Shown: positions 41,685 through 52,314, counted from the stretch's first letter. The stretch is 64,000 nt of DNA from Gemmatimonadales bacterium (GCA_024278175.1 JAJRTS010000110.1:1-64000), one strand, 5' to 3'. Notes: generated by a model not told the origin, from the letters alone. Translations and numbers: made by a program.

Positions 41685-43202
41685 TCACTTCACGCTGGTC
41701 TCGGCCAGGCTGTCGGCCACGGCGTTGGCAGGACGCACTTTCACCCTGCCGGGGGGCCGCACCCCGGCGCCCTCGAGGCCGGTGATCCTGTCACCCAGAT
41801 CGGCGCGGGCTATTTCGCCGATGGCCTGCAGTTTCTTCACTACTTCCGGATGCCGCGCGGCCACGTCGGTGGTCTCTTCCTTGTCGGACGCCATGTCGTA
41901 GAGTTCCAGGCCGGTTTCCTTGTACGAGTATTCCACCGGAATCCCGCCGGTGCCGCCGGGCCGCCCGTCCAGCGTGCGGTAGCGATGAGGGAAATGGAGT
42001 TTCCAGCGCGGAGTGCGCACGGCCTGAAGCTCGCCCATGTAGTAGCAGTAAAACGCATCCCACGGAGTTTCCGCGCCGCCCTGGCCGGAAATCAGCGGCC
42101 AGATGTCGTGGCCGTCGATCGGATGATCCGGCAACCGGCCACCGGTCAGGGCGGCCACCGTGGGCATCACGTCCATCGTGGTGGCAAGCTGGTCGCAGAC
42201 CGTGCCCGGCTCAATCCGTCCCGGCCAGCGCATGATACACGGCTCGCGCATCCCGCCCTCGAACATGGTTCCCTTGCCCTCGCGAAACGGCGCGGCGCTG
42301 CCCGCATGGTCGCCATAGGAGAGCCACGGGCCGTTGTCCGAGGTGAAAATCACCAGCGTATTCTCGTCTAACCCCTGCTCCTTGAGTTCATTGAGCACCC
42401 GTCCCACGGACCAGTCGATCTCGGCGATCACATCACCGTAAAGCCCCTGGGGCTGCGTGCCGCGGAACTTGTCGGAAACGAACAGCGGTACGTGCGGCAT
42501 ACTGTTGGCCAGATAGAGGAAAAACGGCTTGTCGGCGTTGCGGCGGATAAACTCCACCGAGCGGTCGGCGTACCAGGTGGTCAGCAGGCTCTGGTCTTCC
42601 AGCCAGGCGATAGTCTTCACGCCCTCGAGCAGCGGCAGGGGTGTGAACTGATCGCCGAATTGCGGATGGTTGGGCCACATGTCGTTGGAGTAGGGCAGGC
42701 CGAAAAAGTGGTCGAAACCGTGGCTGGTGGGCAGGAACTCCGGAGTGTCGCCCAGGTGCCACTTGCCGAAACAGGCGGTGGCGTAGCCCTGCTCCTTGAG
42801 CATCTCGCTCAGCAGCAGCTCGTCGCTGTTGATCCCGGTGGGAGCTCCGGGGAACAGCGCCCCCAGGATACTCACCCGCTCGGGGTAGCAGCCGGTGAGC
42901 AGCGCCGCCCGCGAGGCGCTGCAGACAGCGGTGGCGGCGTGGAAATCGGTGAACCGCACGCCCTCGGCGGCCATCCGGTCAAGGTTCGGCGTGCTGAATC
43001 CCTGCGCACCGAAACAGCCTACGTCCGCGTAGCCCTGGTCGTCGCAGAAAATCACCACGATATTGGGTTTGCCCTGCCTGCGAGCCTGCGCCGCAGCCGG
43101 TTGCCCGCCGGGCTGCGCGCCGCAGCCGCCGAAAGCAGCAGTCGCCCCAAGGGCCGAGGCGGAGAGGGAGAGGAAATTGCGCCGGTTGAGATAGTTAGCC
43201 AT
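41685..43202 (-). CDS. Tat-exported sulfatase (formylglycine-dependent)
   Basis: 505 aa. [20 protein letters not shown] is a Tat signal followed by GGCG, a lipobox-like Cys, so a periplasmic or outer-membrane lipoprotein is likely. Type I sulfatase features: [19 protein letters not shown] with the metal-binding Asp pair (about 46), [17 protein letters not shown] whose Cys (about 92) is the residue converted to formylglycine, [12 protein letters not shown] (about 145) and [10 protein letters not shown] (about 283). The anaerobic or FGE-type maturase is not in the window. Probably removes sulfate from carbohydrate; neighbouring GH20 and lyases support that. No obvious ribosome-binding site. Confidence 0.92.
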   Translation of the reverse strand: MANYLNRRNFLSLSASALGATAAFGGCGAQPGGQPAAAQARRQGKPNIVVIFCDDQGYADVGCFGAQGFSTPNLDRMAAEGVRFTDFHAATAVCSASRAALLTGCYPERVSILGALFPGAPTGINSDELLLSEMLKEQGYATACFGKWHLGDTPEFLPTSHGFDHFFGLPYSNDMWPNHPQFGDQFTPLPLLEGVKTIAWLEDQSLLTTWYADRSVEFIRRNADKPFFLYLANSMPHVPLFVSDKFRGTQPQGLYGDVIAEIDWSVGRVLNELKEQGLDENTLVIFTSDNGPWLSYGDHAGSAAPFREGKGTMFEGGMREPCIMRWPGRIEPGTVCDQLATTMDVMPTVAALTGGRLPDHPIDGHDIWPLISGQGGAETPWDAFYCYYMGELQAVRTPRWKLHFPHRYRTLDGRPGGTGGIPVEYSYKETGLELYDMASDKEETTDVAARHPEVVKKLQAIGEIARADLGDRITGLEGAGVRPPGRVKVRPANAVADSLAETSVK

Positions 43203-43390
43203 GGTAGCCGGTCCGGTTTGAAGGTGGCGGGGGAATGTTGCTAAAATAATCTTTTATCGAGCAAGTTCGGGCGTGTCGCCAGACGTTGCCATCGTTCGGC
43301 CGCTGGATTCACGGGCGGACAGATGGGGTTCGCCCGTGCAGATCGCTACAAATACCGGATTGCCACGGCGGAAGAAAAAATAAACTGATT
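43203..43390. other. Upstream region of the sulfatase gene
   Basis: About 190 bases between the sulfatase start and the miniature element at 43391. No gene or repeat seen; the sulfatase promoter must lie here but no clear -35/-10 pair was found. Confidence 0.4.
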
Positions 43391-43591
43391 AAGACCTTTG
43401 ATTTAATCAAAGGATTGAAAGAATTGTCACTCCCCCACTCTTTTTCCAAAACTTCTTATCAAGGGGCATATCTTTCGGTCGGATCATGTAGTTACAATTG
43501 ACAAGCCTGAATTTTCTTTTGGTACACAAAAATGAGTGAACTGAAAAACTTCCCCCATCACAATTCAGTCGTCCAATTTTTCAGAGGTCTC
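43391..43591. mobile_element. About 200-bp GAGACC-ended miniature element (family 2)
   Basis: Left end AAGACCTTTGATTTAATC, right end TCGTCCAATTTTTCAGAGG then TCTC; read from the right it begins GAGACCTCTGAAAAATTGG, nearly the IS5-like end at 142-164. The left 79 bases match 26652-26781 in inverted orientation, minus the hairpin there. No coding frame. Remaining bases up to the RND gene stop (43592-43681) are GC-rich without recognised features. Confidence 0.65.
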
Positions 43592-43681
43592 TGGTTGAAT
43601 TTTATCGCTGCACAGCGGATAAGTCAAACATCATCGCCGCGCGGGGGCGCTCATTGCGCCCCCGCGCGGCGACCGGTAGTG

Positions 43682-46600
43682 TCAGCTTCCACCGCCGGCA
43701 CGCGGCGCGGCATCCCTGAACCCGACCAGTCGCTTCAGGTCCTCCAGGATAGCGTACAGGCAGGGGGTGAGCAACAGGGTGATAAACGTGGCGAACAGGA
43801 TCCCGAACCCCAGGCTCAGGGCCATCGGGATCAGGAACTGGGCCTGCACGCTGGTTTCGAGGATCATCGGCATCAGGCCGAAAAAGGTGGTGAACGAGGT
43901 CAGGATGATCGGCCTGAGCCGGCGTCGCCCGGCCGCGATCGCAGAGTCGACAATAGCGGAACCGGCCAGACGGTTCCGGTTGATCTGGTCGATCAGCAGC
44001 AGGCTGTCGTTGACCACCACGCCGGCCAGGGCCACCACGCCGAACATGCTGAGCATACTGAGGTCGTGCCCCATCAGCAAGTGTCCCAGCACCGCGCCCA
44101 CGAAGCCGAACGGGATTGCGGCCATGATCAGCAGGGGCTGGCTGTAGCTGTGGAACGGAATGGCCAGCAGGGCGTAGATCGCCAGCAGGGCCAGCGCGAG
44201 ACTTTCCATCGTATCGCTCATCGACTCCGCCCGTTCGCGCTCCTCGCCTACCAGGGTGTAACTCAGTCCCGGATAATCGGCCAGCAACCGGGGCAGGATC
44301 GTGGCCTCCAGGTCAGCCAGGATTTCACTGGAGTTGGCCTTGTCGGCGTCGACAGTTCCCTGCACGTTGACCGTGCGCTTACGGTCGACCCGGCTGATCG
44401 TGTTGTAGCCCCGGCTCTGCTGGATAAAGGCCGCCTGATCGAGAGGCATCTCGCCGCCATCTGGCGAGCGGATACGCATCTGGCCCAGGTCCCACAGGCT
44501 TTTGCGGTCTGCTTCCGGATAGCGCACCATCACCTTGACTTCGTTACGGCCGATTTGCAGCCTGCGGGCCTCCGCGCCATAGAACGCCGAGCGTACCTGG
44601 GCGGCCAGGTCGCGTTCGGTGATACCCAGCGTACGCGCGGCGGGTTTGAGCGTGAACTTGAGCTCGGGTTTGCCCCGGGAGTAGTTGTCCTTCACGTCGC
44701 TGACACCGGGGTATTCTCTCAGGACCTGCTGAAGGCGCTCGCTGGAGCTTTCAAGGATACTGAAATCACTGTGCGCAAGCTGGACGTCGATATTAGCCCC
44801 CATCCGCATCAGGTTGGAAGTGTAGGTTACAGACTCCACGCCGGGGATTTCGCCCACCTTGGTTCGCCAGAGGTTTTCCACGGCCGCGGAGGAAATGTCG
44901 CGCCGGTCGCTCTCGACCAGCATCATACTGACCTCGGCCAGGTTGGCCGAGGTGGCCTCGCCCGAAGTCGCGGTGGGACCCATCATACCAAGACTGCCGC
45001 CCACGATGGAGAATATGCTCCTGACGGAGGGCGTTTCGCGGCTAGATGCGCTGTCGTGGGCAGCCATCGCCTGCTGGCCCATGGCCACGATGTTTTCCGT
45101 TATCTCGGCGGTTTTGTAGGCGGGCGTGCCCGGAGGCATCTGCAGATTGACGCTCACCAGGTCGCCATCGACACGCGGCATAAAAGAGAACTTGACAATT
45201 CCGCCCTGGATCAGGCCAACCGTTATCATCAGGGTAGCCAGACCGGCCGCCAGGGTGACATAGCGATAGCGCAGGCAGACGTCCAGCGCCCGGAGGTAGG
45301 GGCCGTCCGTGAACCTTTGCAGCCAGCCGCTGACCCGTTTGCGGGTACTGTCGATAGCGCCCAGCAGGCCGTGGGAAACTTCCCTGCGCCTGCCCAGCGA
45401 GAGGTGAGCGGGCAGGACAAACAGAGACTCGACCAGTGAAACCACCAGGATCGACATCACCACCAGCGGGATCGCCTTCATGAACTTGCCCATCACTCCG
45501 CCGATAAACACCAGGGGCATGAACGCCGCAATGGTGGTCAGGATACTGAACATCACGGGTGTAGACACTTCCAGGGTCCCATCCATCGCGGCCCTGGCGT
45601 AGTTTTTACCCTGCTGGCGATGTTCGTAAATATTCTCGCCCACGATAATCGCGTCATCGACCACGATCCCCAGGGCCAGGATGAAGGCGAACAGGCTGAT
45701 CATGTTGATCGACACGCCAAGCCACGGCATGATGAACATCGCACCCAGGAACGAGACCGGCAGTCCCAGCATCACCCACAACGCCAGGCGTATCTCCAGG
45801 AAAAGTCCCAGAGTGATCATGACCAGGATTAGTCCGATAGCTGCGTTTTTTTTCAGCAGGTTTATGCGGCTGTTGTAGATGTCCGTGGTATCGTACCAGG
45901 TATCGAGCTTCATCGACGAGGGCAGTTCGAGCGACTTGCCGCGCGCATACCGCTTTACCAGGTCGCTGATCCGGTTCGGCTTTTGATCTCCCACCCTGAA
46001 CACCTTGATCATCGCCGCACTGCGGCCGTCGTACTCGGCGTACATGTCGGTCTCGCGGAACCCGTCCCGTACCGTGGCGATATCTCCCAGCCTGACCCGC
46101 GCTCCCTCGCCGGTGCCGATAACGGTAATGTCTTCGTACTCGCTGCCGGTATAACGCTTCTCCTTGGTGCGAAGCAGGATTTCGCCGCCGTCGGTTTTGA
46201 TCGTGCCGCCGGGCAGATCGAGCGACGCGGACCTTACGATGGCGGCAATCCGGTCCAGGGTAAGGTCGTAGCGGCGAAGGTTTTCCTCGGGTACCTCGAT
46301 AGAAATTTCGTAGGGACGCAACCCGCCCAGGTCCACCTGGGTAATCTCGGGGAAAGCGAGCAGCTGCTCGCGAATCAGCTCTGCCTGCTCGCGAAGGCTG
46401 CGCTCGGGGACGTCTCCGGAGAGCACCAGGCTGATCACCTCGCGGCGGTTGAGCAGCTTGGAGACTATCGGCTTCTCGGCGTTCTCCGGGAAAGTGATTA
46501 TCCGGTCAACCTCGCTTTTGATATCCTGCAGGGCCACGTCGGGATCATGGCCGACCAGCAGCTCGGCTGTTACCACTCCCATGCCCTCGGACGCCTTGCT

Positions 46601-46846
46601 GGTGATCTCCTTGATCCCGTCCACGCTGGTGATATTATCCTCGATCTTGAGGATAATCCCTTCCTCGACCTCCTCCGGTCCGGCCCCCGGATAGGCTACC
46701 TGGACCTGGATCATGTCCAGGCTGACCTCGGGGAAAATCTCCTGCTTGATCGAGAACGCCTTGATCAGGCCGCCCACCAGCAGGACCATCATTAGCAGAT
46801 TGGCCGCCACATGGTTGCCGGCCATCCATTTGATCGCTCCCCTCAT
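43682..46846 (-). CDS. RND efflux transporter (AcrB/MexB-like inner-membrane pump)
   Basis: 1054 aa, full length for HAE-type pumps, with about twelve membrane helices and two large periplasmic loops. Family stretches: VAYPGAGPEEVEEGIILKIE (about 48), GIVVDDAIIVGENIYEHRQ with the paired Asp of the proton relay (about 392), PLVFIGGVMGKFMKAIPLV, and GVVALAGVVVNDSLLLIDQI (about 945). Proton-driven export across both membranes together with the adaptor and TolC-like partners upstream. It overlaps the adaptor stop by four bases. Sequence resembles multidrug rather than heavy-metal pumps, but substrate is unknown. Confidence 0.93.
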   Translation of the reverse strand: MRGAIKWMAGNHVAANLLMMVLLVGGLIKAFSIKQEIFPEVSLDMIQVQVAYPGAGPEEVEEGIILKIEDNITSVDGIKEITSKASEGMGVVTAELLVGHDPDVALQDIKSEVDRIITFPENAEKPIVSKLLNRREVISLVLSGDVPERSLREQAELIREQLLAFPEITQVDLGGLRPYEISIEVPEENLRRYDLTLDRIAAIVRSASLDLPGGTIKTDGGEILLRTKEKRYTGSEYEDITVIGTGEGARVRLGDIATVRDGFRETDMYAEYDGRSAAMIKVFRVGDQKPNRISDLVKRYARGKSLELPSSMKLDTWYDTTDIYNSRINLLKKNAAIGLILVMITLGLFLEIRLALWVMLGLPVSFLGAMFIMPWLGVSINMISLFAFILALGIVVDDAIIVGENIYEHRQQGKNYARAAMDGTLEVSTPVMFSILTTIAAFMPLVFIGGVMGKFMKAIPLVVMSILVVSLVESLFVLPAHLSLGRRREVSHGLLGAIDSTRKRVSGWLQRFTDGPYLRALDVCLRYRYVTLAAGLATLMITVGLIQGGIVKFSFMPRVDGDLVSVNLQMPPGTPAYKTAEITENIVAMGQQAMAAHDSASSRETPSVRSIFSIVGGSLGMMGPTATSGEATSANLAEVSMMLVESDRRDISSAAVENLWRTKVGEIPGVESVTYTSNLMRMGANIDVQLAHSDFSILESSSERLQQVLREYPGVSDVKDNYSRGKPELKFTLKPAARTLGITERDLAAQVRSAFYGAEARRLQIGRNEVKVMVRYPEADRKSLWDLGQMRIRSPDGGEMPLDQAAFIQQSRGYNTISRVDRKRTVNVQGTVDADKANSSEILADLEATILPRLLADYPGLSYTLVGEERERAESMSDTMESLALALLAIYALLAIPFHSYSQPLLIMAAIPFGFVGAVLGHLLMGHDLSMLSMFGVVALAGVVVNDSLLLIDQINRNRLAGSAIVDSAIAAGRRRLRPIILTSFTTFFGLMPMILETSVQAQFLIPMALSLGFGILFATFITLLLTPCLYAILEDLKRLVGFRDAAPRAGGGS

Positions 46847-48033
46847 CGCACCTCTCCAGTCTGGGCCACCCTGAGCCGCAGCCCGTCGGCCGCGCCGGCC
46901 AGGTAGGTAGTCACTACCATGTCACCGTCATCAAGGCCCGAGCCGAGCACGACCGTTTCCTGCTCACGGCGCAGCAGCTCCACGTTCTTGATCCGAAGAG
47001 TACTGTCGGCGGCATCGAACAGCCAGACAGTGTTGCCCTGGCGCAGCGATGAGGCCGGCAGGGAGTAGACGTTTTTCAGCGTGCGGCCTGAGATACGGAC
47101 CTCCACGAAACTGCCCACGGCCAACTCGAACGGACGGTCGCTGCCGGGGTCCTTCAGTCCGTAGGGATCATCGATAGCCACCACCACCCGCTCCATCCGC
47201 CCCCGCGAATCGACCACGCCCAGGTTACGCACCACCAAGCCGTTCCAGGAACAGGCCTGGCCGTCCACTTCCATGCGCACCTCCGCCGGGGAGCCTGCCA
47301 GGCCGTTGACCGGCGAGGGGACGTCGAGCCAGCGGATGTCGCCCAGGGGCAGGGGAACCGTCACCTCGGCGCGATCGGTGCCGATCAGCACGGCCACGGT
47401 GGTTCCCGCCCTGACAAACTGGCCGGGATCGATAGTCTCCGAGCGCACCCGGCAATTGAACGGGGCGCGGACCCTGGTGCGCTCCAGGTTCAACTTTGCG
47501 CGCTCCACACCGGCTTCGGCCGCGGCGAGCTGGGCGCGGGCGTTCTTGAGTTGCGGCTCGTGGAGCACCAGCGGGTTCGGTTTGTCGCCGCCGGTTTCGC
47601 CCAGGCGCCGCCACTCCTCGCGCGCCACCTCGGCCTGCCCCTCGGCGCTGGCCAGTTCGTACTGGGCGCGCGCGAGTTGCGACTCGGCGCTCTGAAGGGC
47701 CAACTCGTAGTCTACACTCTCGATTTCGAACAGCACCTCACCCCGGCTGAAATATCCGCCGGCCACGAACTGGCCAGCCACACTCACAACCTTGCCATCC
47801 ACCTGCGGAGCGATATTGGCCTCCCGGCGCGGCTGGACCGTACCGGTGGCGTAAACAGTCACCTGGTGGCTGGAGGGGCGGACCTCGATGGTCTCAACCA
47901 ACGGGCCGGGACTGAGCTTGTGCTCTTTTTTCGGAGCGCTGCGGCTGGCGATCATGGCCATGGTAATCGCCAGCGCCACCGCCAGAATAGCAACCGGAAT
48001 ACCGGCCTTGCGTAACAGGTTCCCTTTATTCAT
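46843..48033 (-). CDS. RND efflux periplasmic adaptor (membrane fusion protein)
   Basis: 396 aa from MNKGNLLRKAG, with an N-terminal membrane anchor IPVAILAVALAITMAMIAS. Layout of HlyD/AcrA adaptors: lipoyl half QVTVYATGTVQPRREANIAP (about 54), coiled-coil hairpin with Ala-rich QLARAQYELASAEGQAEVAR (about 118), second lipoyl half LNLERTRVRAPFNCRV, then beta-barrel and membrane-proximal domains. It bridges the pump and the TolC-like channel. It overlaps both neighbours (8 bases with the channel gene, 4 with the pump). Confidence 0.92.
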   Translation of the reverse strand: MNKGNLLRKAGIPVAILAVALAITMAMIASRSAPKKEHKLSPGPLVETIEVRPSSHQVTVYATGTVQPRREANIAPQVDGKVVSVAGQFVAGGYFSRGEVLFEIESVDYELALQSAESQLARAQYELASAEGQAEVAREEWRRLGETGGDKPNPLVLHEPQLKNARAQLAAAEAGVERAKLNLERTRVRAPFNCRVRSETIDPGQFVRAGTTVAVLIGTDRAEVTVPLPLGDIRWLDVPSPVNGLAGSPAEVRMEVDGQACSWNGLVVRNLGVVDSRGRMERVVVAIDDPYGLKDPGSDRPFELAVGSFVEVRISGRTLKNVYSLPASSLRQGNTVWLFDAADSTLRIKNVELLRREQETVVLGSGLDDGDMVVTTYLAGAADGLRLRVAQTGEVR

Positions 48034-49486
48034 CAACTTTCTCCCGCTCTGACTTTGCGCTAAGTCTGTTATCGGCTTCGCCGGCCATCCACACGCCACC
48101 CAGAGCGCGGGCAAGGCTGATCCTGTACGAGATCAACTGCCGTCGCGCCGCCACGAGTTGGCTGCGCGCGTCGAAATCCGCGCTCTGCCCGGTGAGCACC
48201 GGCAGGTAATCGCTGAGACCTTTTGCATAGCTATCCACCGCCAGCCGCAACGCCGCGCCGGTCGATTCCGCCCGCTCCTGAAGGCGCCTGATCCGCTCCT
48301 CTGTCGTGTGGTTGCGCACCAGCGCGTCTTCCACCTCGCCGAACGCGGTCAGGACAGTTTCGTTGTAGGCCGCCAGGCGTTCGCGGAAAGCGGCGCGCGC
48401 CCTGTCGGCCTCGGCCCGCCTGCGGCCCCCGTCGAACAGCGGCATCAGCAGATCGCTGGTCAGGCTCCAGAAATCGGCCGTAAACACGGCGCGACCGAAA
48501 TTGCCGAGACCGCCGCCGAAATCGCTGTAACTGCGGCCATAGCTGCCGGTGAGGTTGATCGAGGGAAAACGATCGGCCACGGCCTGACCCACCCTGGCGT
48601 CGGCGGCCATCACACGCATCAGCGCGGCCCGGACATCGGGACGGCGCGCCAGCAACTCCGAGGGCAGCCCGGCGGGAAACGCGGCGGGGATCTCGGGCAG
48701 AGCCACCACCACCGCATCCTCCATCGACCCCGGATAGCGTCCCAGCAGAATCGAGAGTGCGTGTTCGGCCACTGCCAGCTCGGCCTCGATCAGCGGTTTG
48801 CGCACCCGGGCCGCGGCCAGGTTCTGCCGCGCCTGGTAGATGTCGAGCGCACCGACCAGCCCCAGCTCGTAACGGCGGCGCACCAGCTCGGTGAGTTGCA
48901 CGAACGACTCGATAGTCTGCACGGTGAGCGCAAGCTGTTCGCGCTGTTCGGCCACCAGGTAATAGATATCCGCCGTGTTTGCCGCGATTGTCATGTACAT
49001 GCTTTCCAGATCACCGCGGCTGGCCCCGGCGTCGAGGCTCCCGGCCGCGTGAGCGTTGGCCAGTTTACGCCAGAGATCCAGCTCCCAGGCCGCCGTGGCC
49101 GACATCCCGGTCGTTTTACTGAGATAGTTGCCGTAAATACTGGCCTGCTTGTTGCGCGTGGTGCGTCCCCCGGCGTTGAGCGAGGGTAACCGTGCGGAGC
49201 GGGTGCCGCGCCGGGCGGCGTCGGCCTGTTCAAGGCGAGCCACCGCCTGGGCCAGGCTGTAGTTGGCGGCCAGCGCGGTGTCAATCACGGCGTCCAGGGC
49301 CGGGTCGTTAAACGCCAGCCACCATCGGCCCGGCCCGTAGCTGGTCGCAGTGTCACTTTTCACCGACAGGAACGCGGCGGGGGGCTGAACCGGCGGCTCC
49401 ACTTTCCGGGCGCGGTGCACGGCGCAACCGGTAACTGACATGGTTGCCAGCAGCAGCATAAATGTTCGCACGGTAAAGAAATTCAT
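48026..49486 (-). CDS. TolC/OprM-type outer-membrane efflux lipoprotein
   Basis: 486 aa from MNFFTVRTFMLLL. Lipoprotein signal ATMSVTGC. NodT/OprM family: W-W-x-x-F motif GRWWLAFNDPALDAVIDTAL near residue 50, repeated helical pairs (AVARLEQADAARRGTRSAR, QARQNLAAARVRKPLIEAE), PSELLARRPDVRAALMRVMA near 275 and RFPSINLTGSYG. It forms a trimeric channel for the pump. Its ATG overlaps the TetR stop by four bases. Confidence 0.93.
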   Translation of the reverse strand: MNFFTVRTFMLLLATMSVTGCAVHRARKVEPPVQPPAAFLSVKSDTATSYGPGRWWLAFNDPALDAVIDTALAANYSLAQAVARLEQADAARRGTRSARLPSLNAGGRTTRNKQASIYGNYLSKTTGMSATAAWELDLWRKLANAHAAGSLDAGASRGDLESMYMTIAANTADIYYLVAEQREQLALTVQTIESFVQLTELVRRRYELGLVGALDIYQARQNLAAARVRKPLIEAELAVAEHALSILLGRYPGSMEDAVVVALPEIPAAFPAGLPSELLARRPDVRAALMRVMAADARVGQAVADRFPSINLTGSYGRSYSDFGGGLGNFGRAVFTADFWSLTSDLLMPLFDGGRRRAEADRARAAFRERLAAYNETVLTAFGEVEDALVRNHTTEERIRRLQERAESTGAALRLAVDSYAKGLSDYLPVLTGQSADFDARSQLVAARRQLISYRISLARALGGVWMAGEADNRLSAKSEREKVDE

Positions 49487-50148
49487 TCCGCCTCCATTCC
49501 CGCAGCGATAAAATCGATCAGCTTGCCCTTGTTTGTCGCCCACTGCCTGAAATCCTTTATCCCTTGCTCGTCAAACAATGGGAGGGTCGTGTCAGAGGAT
49601 AGCCGCATCAGCATGCTGCCCATCGTCGACATGCCGGTAACCAGCCGGAAAAGCACGTCCCGTGGTTCATGGGTGGGAAGAGCGCGGCACATCGCCTCGT
49701 GAAGCACGGTCAGGACCGGGATGGCCGACTCGATAAAATTCCGGCTGAGCGTTCCATCGGTATCGGCAATCGAGCGGATGATCAGCTTGATGAAACTTCT
49801 GCCCTCGGGAGTTTCCAGGGCCAACTCGAACGTCGGATCGATAAACGCGCGGAGCAAATCCTTTACCGCCGGCCGTCGGCCCATGCCGCGCGCCTGCTCA
49901 AGCACCTGTTCAATGTTGTCTGAGCGGATACGGTTCAGCGGAGCCATCTTGCGCTGGAACACCTGACGCACCAACTCTTCCTTGGAACCGAAATGGTAGT
50001 TCACCGCGGCCAGGTTCACTCCCGCGTCGCTGGTAATCGCCCGCAGGCTGGTACGGCTGTAGCCTTTCTCGGCAAACAGCCGCTCCGCGCTGTCGAGAAT
50101 CCGCTGCATGGTCGGGTAGTGATCATTTTCCGGCATTGTCGTTACCAT
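49483..50148 (-). CDS. TetR-family transcriptional regulator of the efflux operon
   Basis: 221 aa. The N-terminal helix-turn-helix is clear: RILDSAERLFAEKGYSRTSL and GVNLAAVNYHFGSKEELVRQ (about 15-62). The C-terminal part resembles the CerR/DUF1956-type ligand-binding domain. As first gene of an operon with overlapping downstream genes it probably represses its own transcript and is released by a pump substrate. A second ATG four codons in is an alternative start; no good ribosome-binding site is seen for either. Confidence 0.9.
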   Translation of the reverse strand: MVTTMPENDHYPTMQRILDSAERLFAEKGYSRTSLRAITSDAGVNLAAVNYHFGSKEELVRQVFQRKMAPLNRIRSDNIEQVLEQARGMGRRPAVKDLLRAFIDPTFELALETPEGRSFIKLIIRSIADTDGTLSRNFIESAIPVLTVLHEAMCRALPTHEPRDVLFRLVTGMSTMGSMLMRLSSDTTLPLFDEQGIKDFRQWATNKGKLIDFIAAGMEAE

Positions 50149-50547
50149 GTTTAAGTTAAAGACCCATCAATCATACGCAAGTTTAAAACAAATGTTTCAT
50201 ACAGGTATATTAATGTTTTTTTTGCGATCTGTCAAGAGCTGATGCGATTTTTTTCAGGGAGCGGTGCGCGTAAGGCTCAAGCGTCCGTCCGTGAGTTCCA
50301 TTTTTGCAGCAGCATTGACATTCACCCGGGGCCGGGTTATCGTGGACCGATTAGTTTCTATAAGAATATAATGTTCCGGCCGGCCGGTCTGCGCGGATGG
50401 GGAGATGAGGGGGGGAGTACCACACAGGCCGCAGCCGGAAAGATGCCCACCGCCAGTTATCTGCTTTTGGGGACTTCAATAGACCATCTCAGGATCGGTA
50501 CGGTTTAACGCATTCGCGTACGTCGTGTATTCCATAGCGGAGGAAAA
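50149..50547. other. Divergent promoter region of the efflux operon and the symporter gene
   Basis: About 400 bases. AAACA-AA-TGTTT (50186-50197) is a small palindrome about 40 bases before the TetR start and is the best operator candidate. Runs of T at 50215-50224 and 50249-50255 are AT-rich promoter-like DNA. A short open frame (50242-50508) lacks any coding signature and is not called. GGAGGAAAA just before 50548 is the symporter's ribosome-binding site. Confidence 0.4.
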
Positions 50548-52314
50548 ATGCAGCTTGCAGCCAGAACCGACCTTGTAATCGTGGCTTTGTACCTGTTGGC
50601 GATGATCGGTATCGGTGTGGTGATGTCCTTTTTCAACAAGGACGACAGTGATTTTTTCCGCGGCGGCAACAAGATGCCGTGGTGGCTGGCCGGGGTGAGT
50701 CTGTTCATGAGCACGTTCAGCGTCTACACGTTCACCGGAGCCGCCGGGCTGGCCTACCGCTCGCCGGGTGTGGCTTTCCTGCTCTATTTTCTTAACGGAG
50801 TGGGTTACCTGATCGGCTTCCTGTTCCTGGCCTCGCGCTGGCGGCGCAGCCGCTCGGCCACAATTTTTTCCTACCTTACGGAGCGTTACGGGCTGGCTAC
50901 CAACCAGGTTTACAGTTGGGTCGGACTGGCGGCTTCTATCGTGCAGTCGGGCGTGATGCTGCTGGCGCTGGCCAAGTTTGTCTCGGTGGCGGTGGGCACG
51001 GACCTCACGGCCACGATCGTGGTCTGTGGAGCGGTGATCGCGCTTTACTGCCTGATCGGTGGACTCTGGGCAGTGGTGGTTACCGACACGTTGCAGTTCA
51101 TGGTGATCCTCCCCTGCGCGATAATCACGATGTGGCTGGGCGTGAACGCTATCGGCGGGATGGACGCGCTGTTCGCTCAGATAGCCACCTGGAGCATACC
51201 CGATAGCGGTGTGGACATGAGCGGCAACGCCTGGAGCTACGGCTGGAAATTTGTTATGGCCTACGCAGTAATGATGATTTTCGCTTCCAGCAGCGGGATC
51301 GCCGCCCAGCGCTATTTCTCGGTCAAGAACGAGAAGCAGGCCCGCCAGGTGCCCCTGCTGACCATGGTCCTGCTGCTGATCGCCCCGGCAATCTGGCTGC
51401 TGCCGCCGGTCTGCTCCCGGGTCCTGGGTCTGGACCTGAAATTCGTCAGCGAGACCCTGCACATGAACGCTCCCGAGGAAGCCGCCTACGTGGTGTTCTG
51501 CCTCAAGTACCTGCCCGTGGGCGCGATGGGGATAATTCTCTCGGCGATGCTTTCGGCCACGATGAGCTGCCTGAGCTCGAATTTCAACGCTTTCGCCGCC
51601 GTGATCACCGACGACATAATCAAGCAGCTTTTCTGGAAAAAAGCCGGCAGCAAGGCCCTGCTGTTGGTGGGCAGGGTGATGACCCTGCTGCTGGGAGCGA
51701 TGGTGACTGCCGCCGCGATTATCATGGCCGAACACCCGGGCGGAGTGTTCCAGTTGATGCTGGATTTCTCCGGTGTGGTGGTAGTACCGGCCGGTATCCC
51801 GATTGTGATGGGTCTGTTCTACAAGCCCACGCCCTGGTGGTCGGGGATCGCCAGCTACGTGACCGGCGTGATAGTGGGCGTGGCGGCGCTCTACTACGAT
51901 CTGGGCATAACCGTGGGCGGCTGGATGCTGCTGAGCAGTCCCCCCACTTTCGAGCAGCAGATTTTTATGATCGGCACGTTGAGCGCAATCGTTTATTTTC
52001 TGCCCGGCCTGCTGATCAAGGTAAAGGGAAGTTACGCCGAGCGGCTGGACGCTTTTTTTGTCAAGCTGGCCACTCCTGTGGCGGACTCGGAAGTCGGCGA
52101 CAGCGAGGCCACCGATGTGGGCAGCTACCGGATCACCGGCTGGACCACAGTGGGCATGGGCGTGGCTGTGAGCGCGCTGTCCCTGCTGGATTTGCCGTTT
52201 TCCGGGCGGATGATAAACCTGAGTATCGGTGCGCTGATGACCGTGTTCGGGCTGGCGCTGATCTGGATCTGCCGGACGGGAATCAAGCGCGCCCGGCAGG
52301 CGAAAGGCGTCTGA
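50548..52314 (+). CDS. Sodium:solute symporter (SSS family)
   Basis: 588 aa, about thirteen to fourteen membrane helices; ATG preceded by GGAGG. The family core is visible: GGNKMPWWLAGVSLFMSTFS (about 42), FTGAAGLAYRSPGVAFLLY, ALYCLIGGLWAVVVTDTLQF (about 166) and SAMLSATMSCLSSNFNAFAA (about 332), the last holding Ser/Thr residues of the Na2 site. It imports a sugar, organic acid or similar with Na+. It converges on the carbohydrate cluster that begins at 52470, so uptake of a monomer from that pathway is plausible. Confidence 0.92.
   Translation: MQLAARTDLVIVALYLLAMIGIGVVMSFFNKDDSDFFRGGNKMPWWLAGVSLFMSTFSVYTFTGAAGLAYRSPGVAFLLYFLNGVGYLIGFLFLASRWRRSRSATIFSYLTERYGLATNQVYSWVGLAASIVQSGVMLLALAKFVSVAVGTDLTATIVVCGAVIALYCLIGGLWAVVVTDTLQFMVILPCAIITMWLGVNAIGGMDALFAQIATWSIPDSGVDMSGNAWSYGWKFVMAYAVMMIFASSSGIAAQRYFSVKNEKQARQVPLLTMVLLLIAPAIWLLPPVCSRVLGLDLKFVSETLHMNAPEEAAYVVFCLKYLPVGAMGIILSAMLSATMSCLSSNFNAFAAVITDDIIKQLFWKKAGSKALLLVGRVMTLLLGAMVTAAAIIMAEHPGGVFQLMLDFSGVVVVPAGIPIVMGLFYKPTPWWSGIASYVTGVIVGVAALYYDLGITVGGWMLLSSPPTFEQQIFMIGTLSAIVYFLPGLLIKVKGSYAERLDAFFVKLATPVADSEVGDSEATDVGSYRITGWTTVGMGVAVSALSLLDLPFSGRMINLSIGALMTVFGLALIWICRTGIKRARQAKGV

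Noticed and set aside
50242-50508. Plus-strand open frame of 88 codons upstream of the symporter
   Set aside because: No ribosome-binding site or motif; lies in the divergent promoter region.
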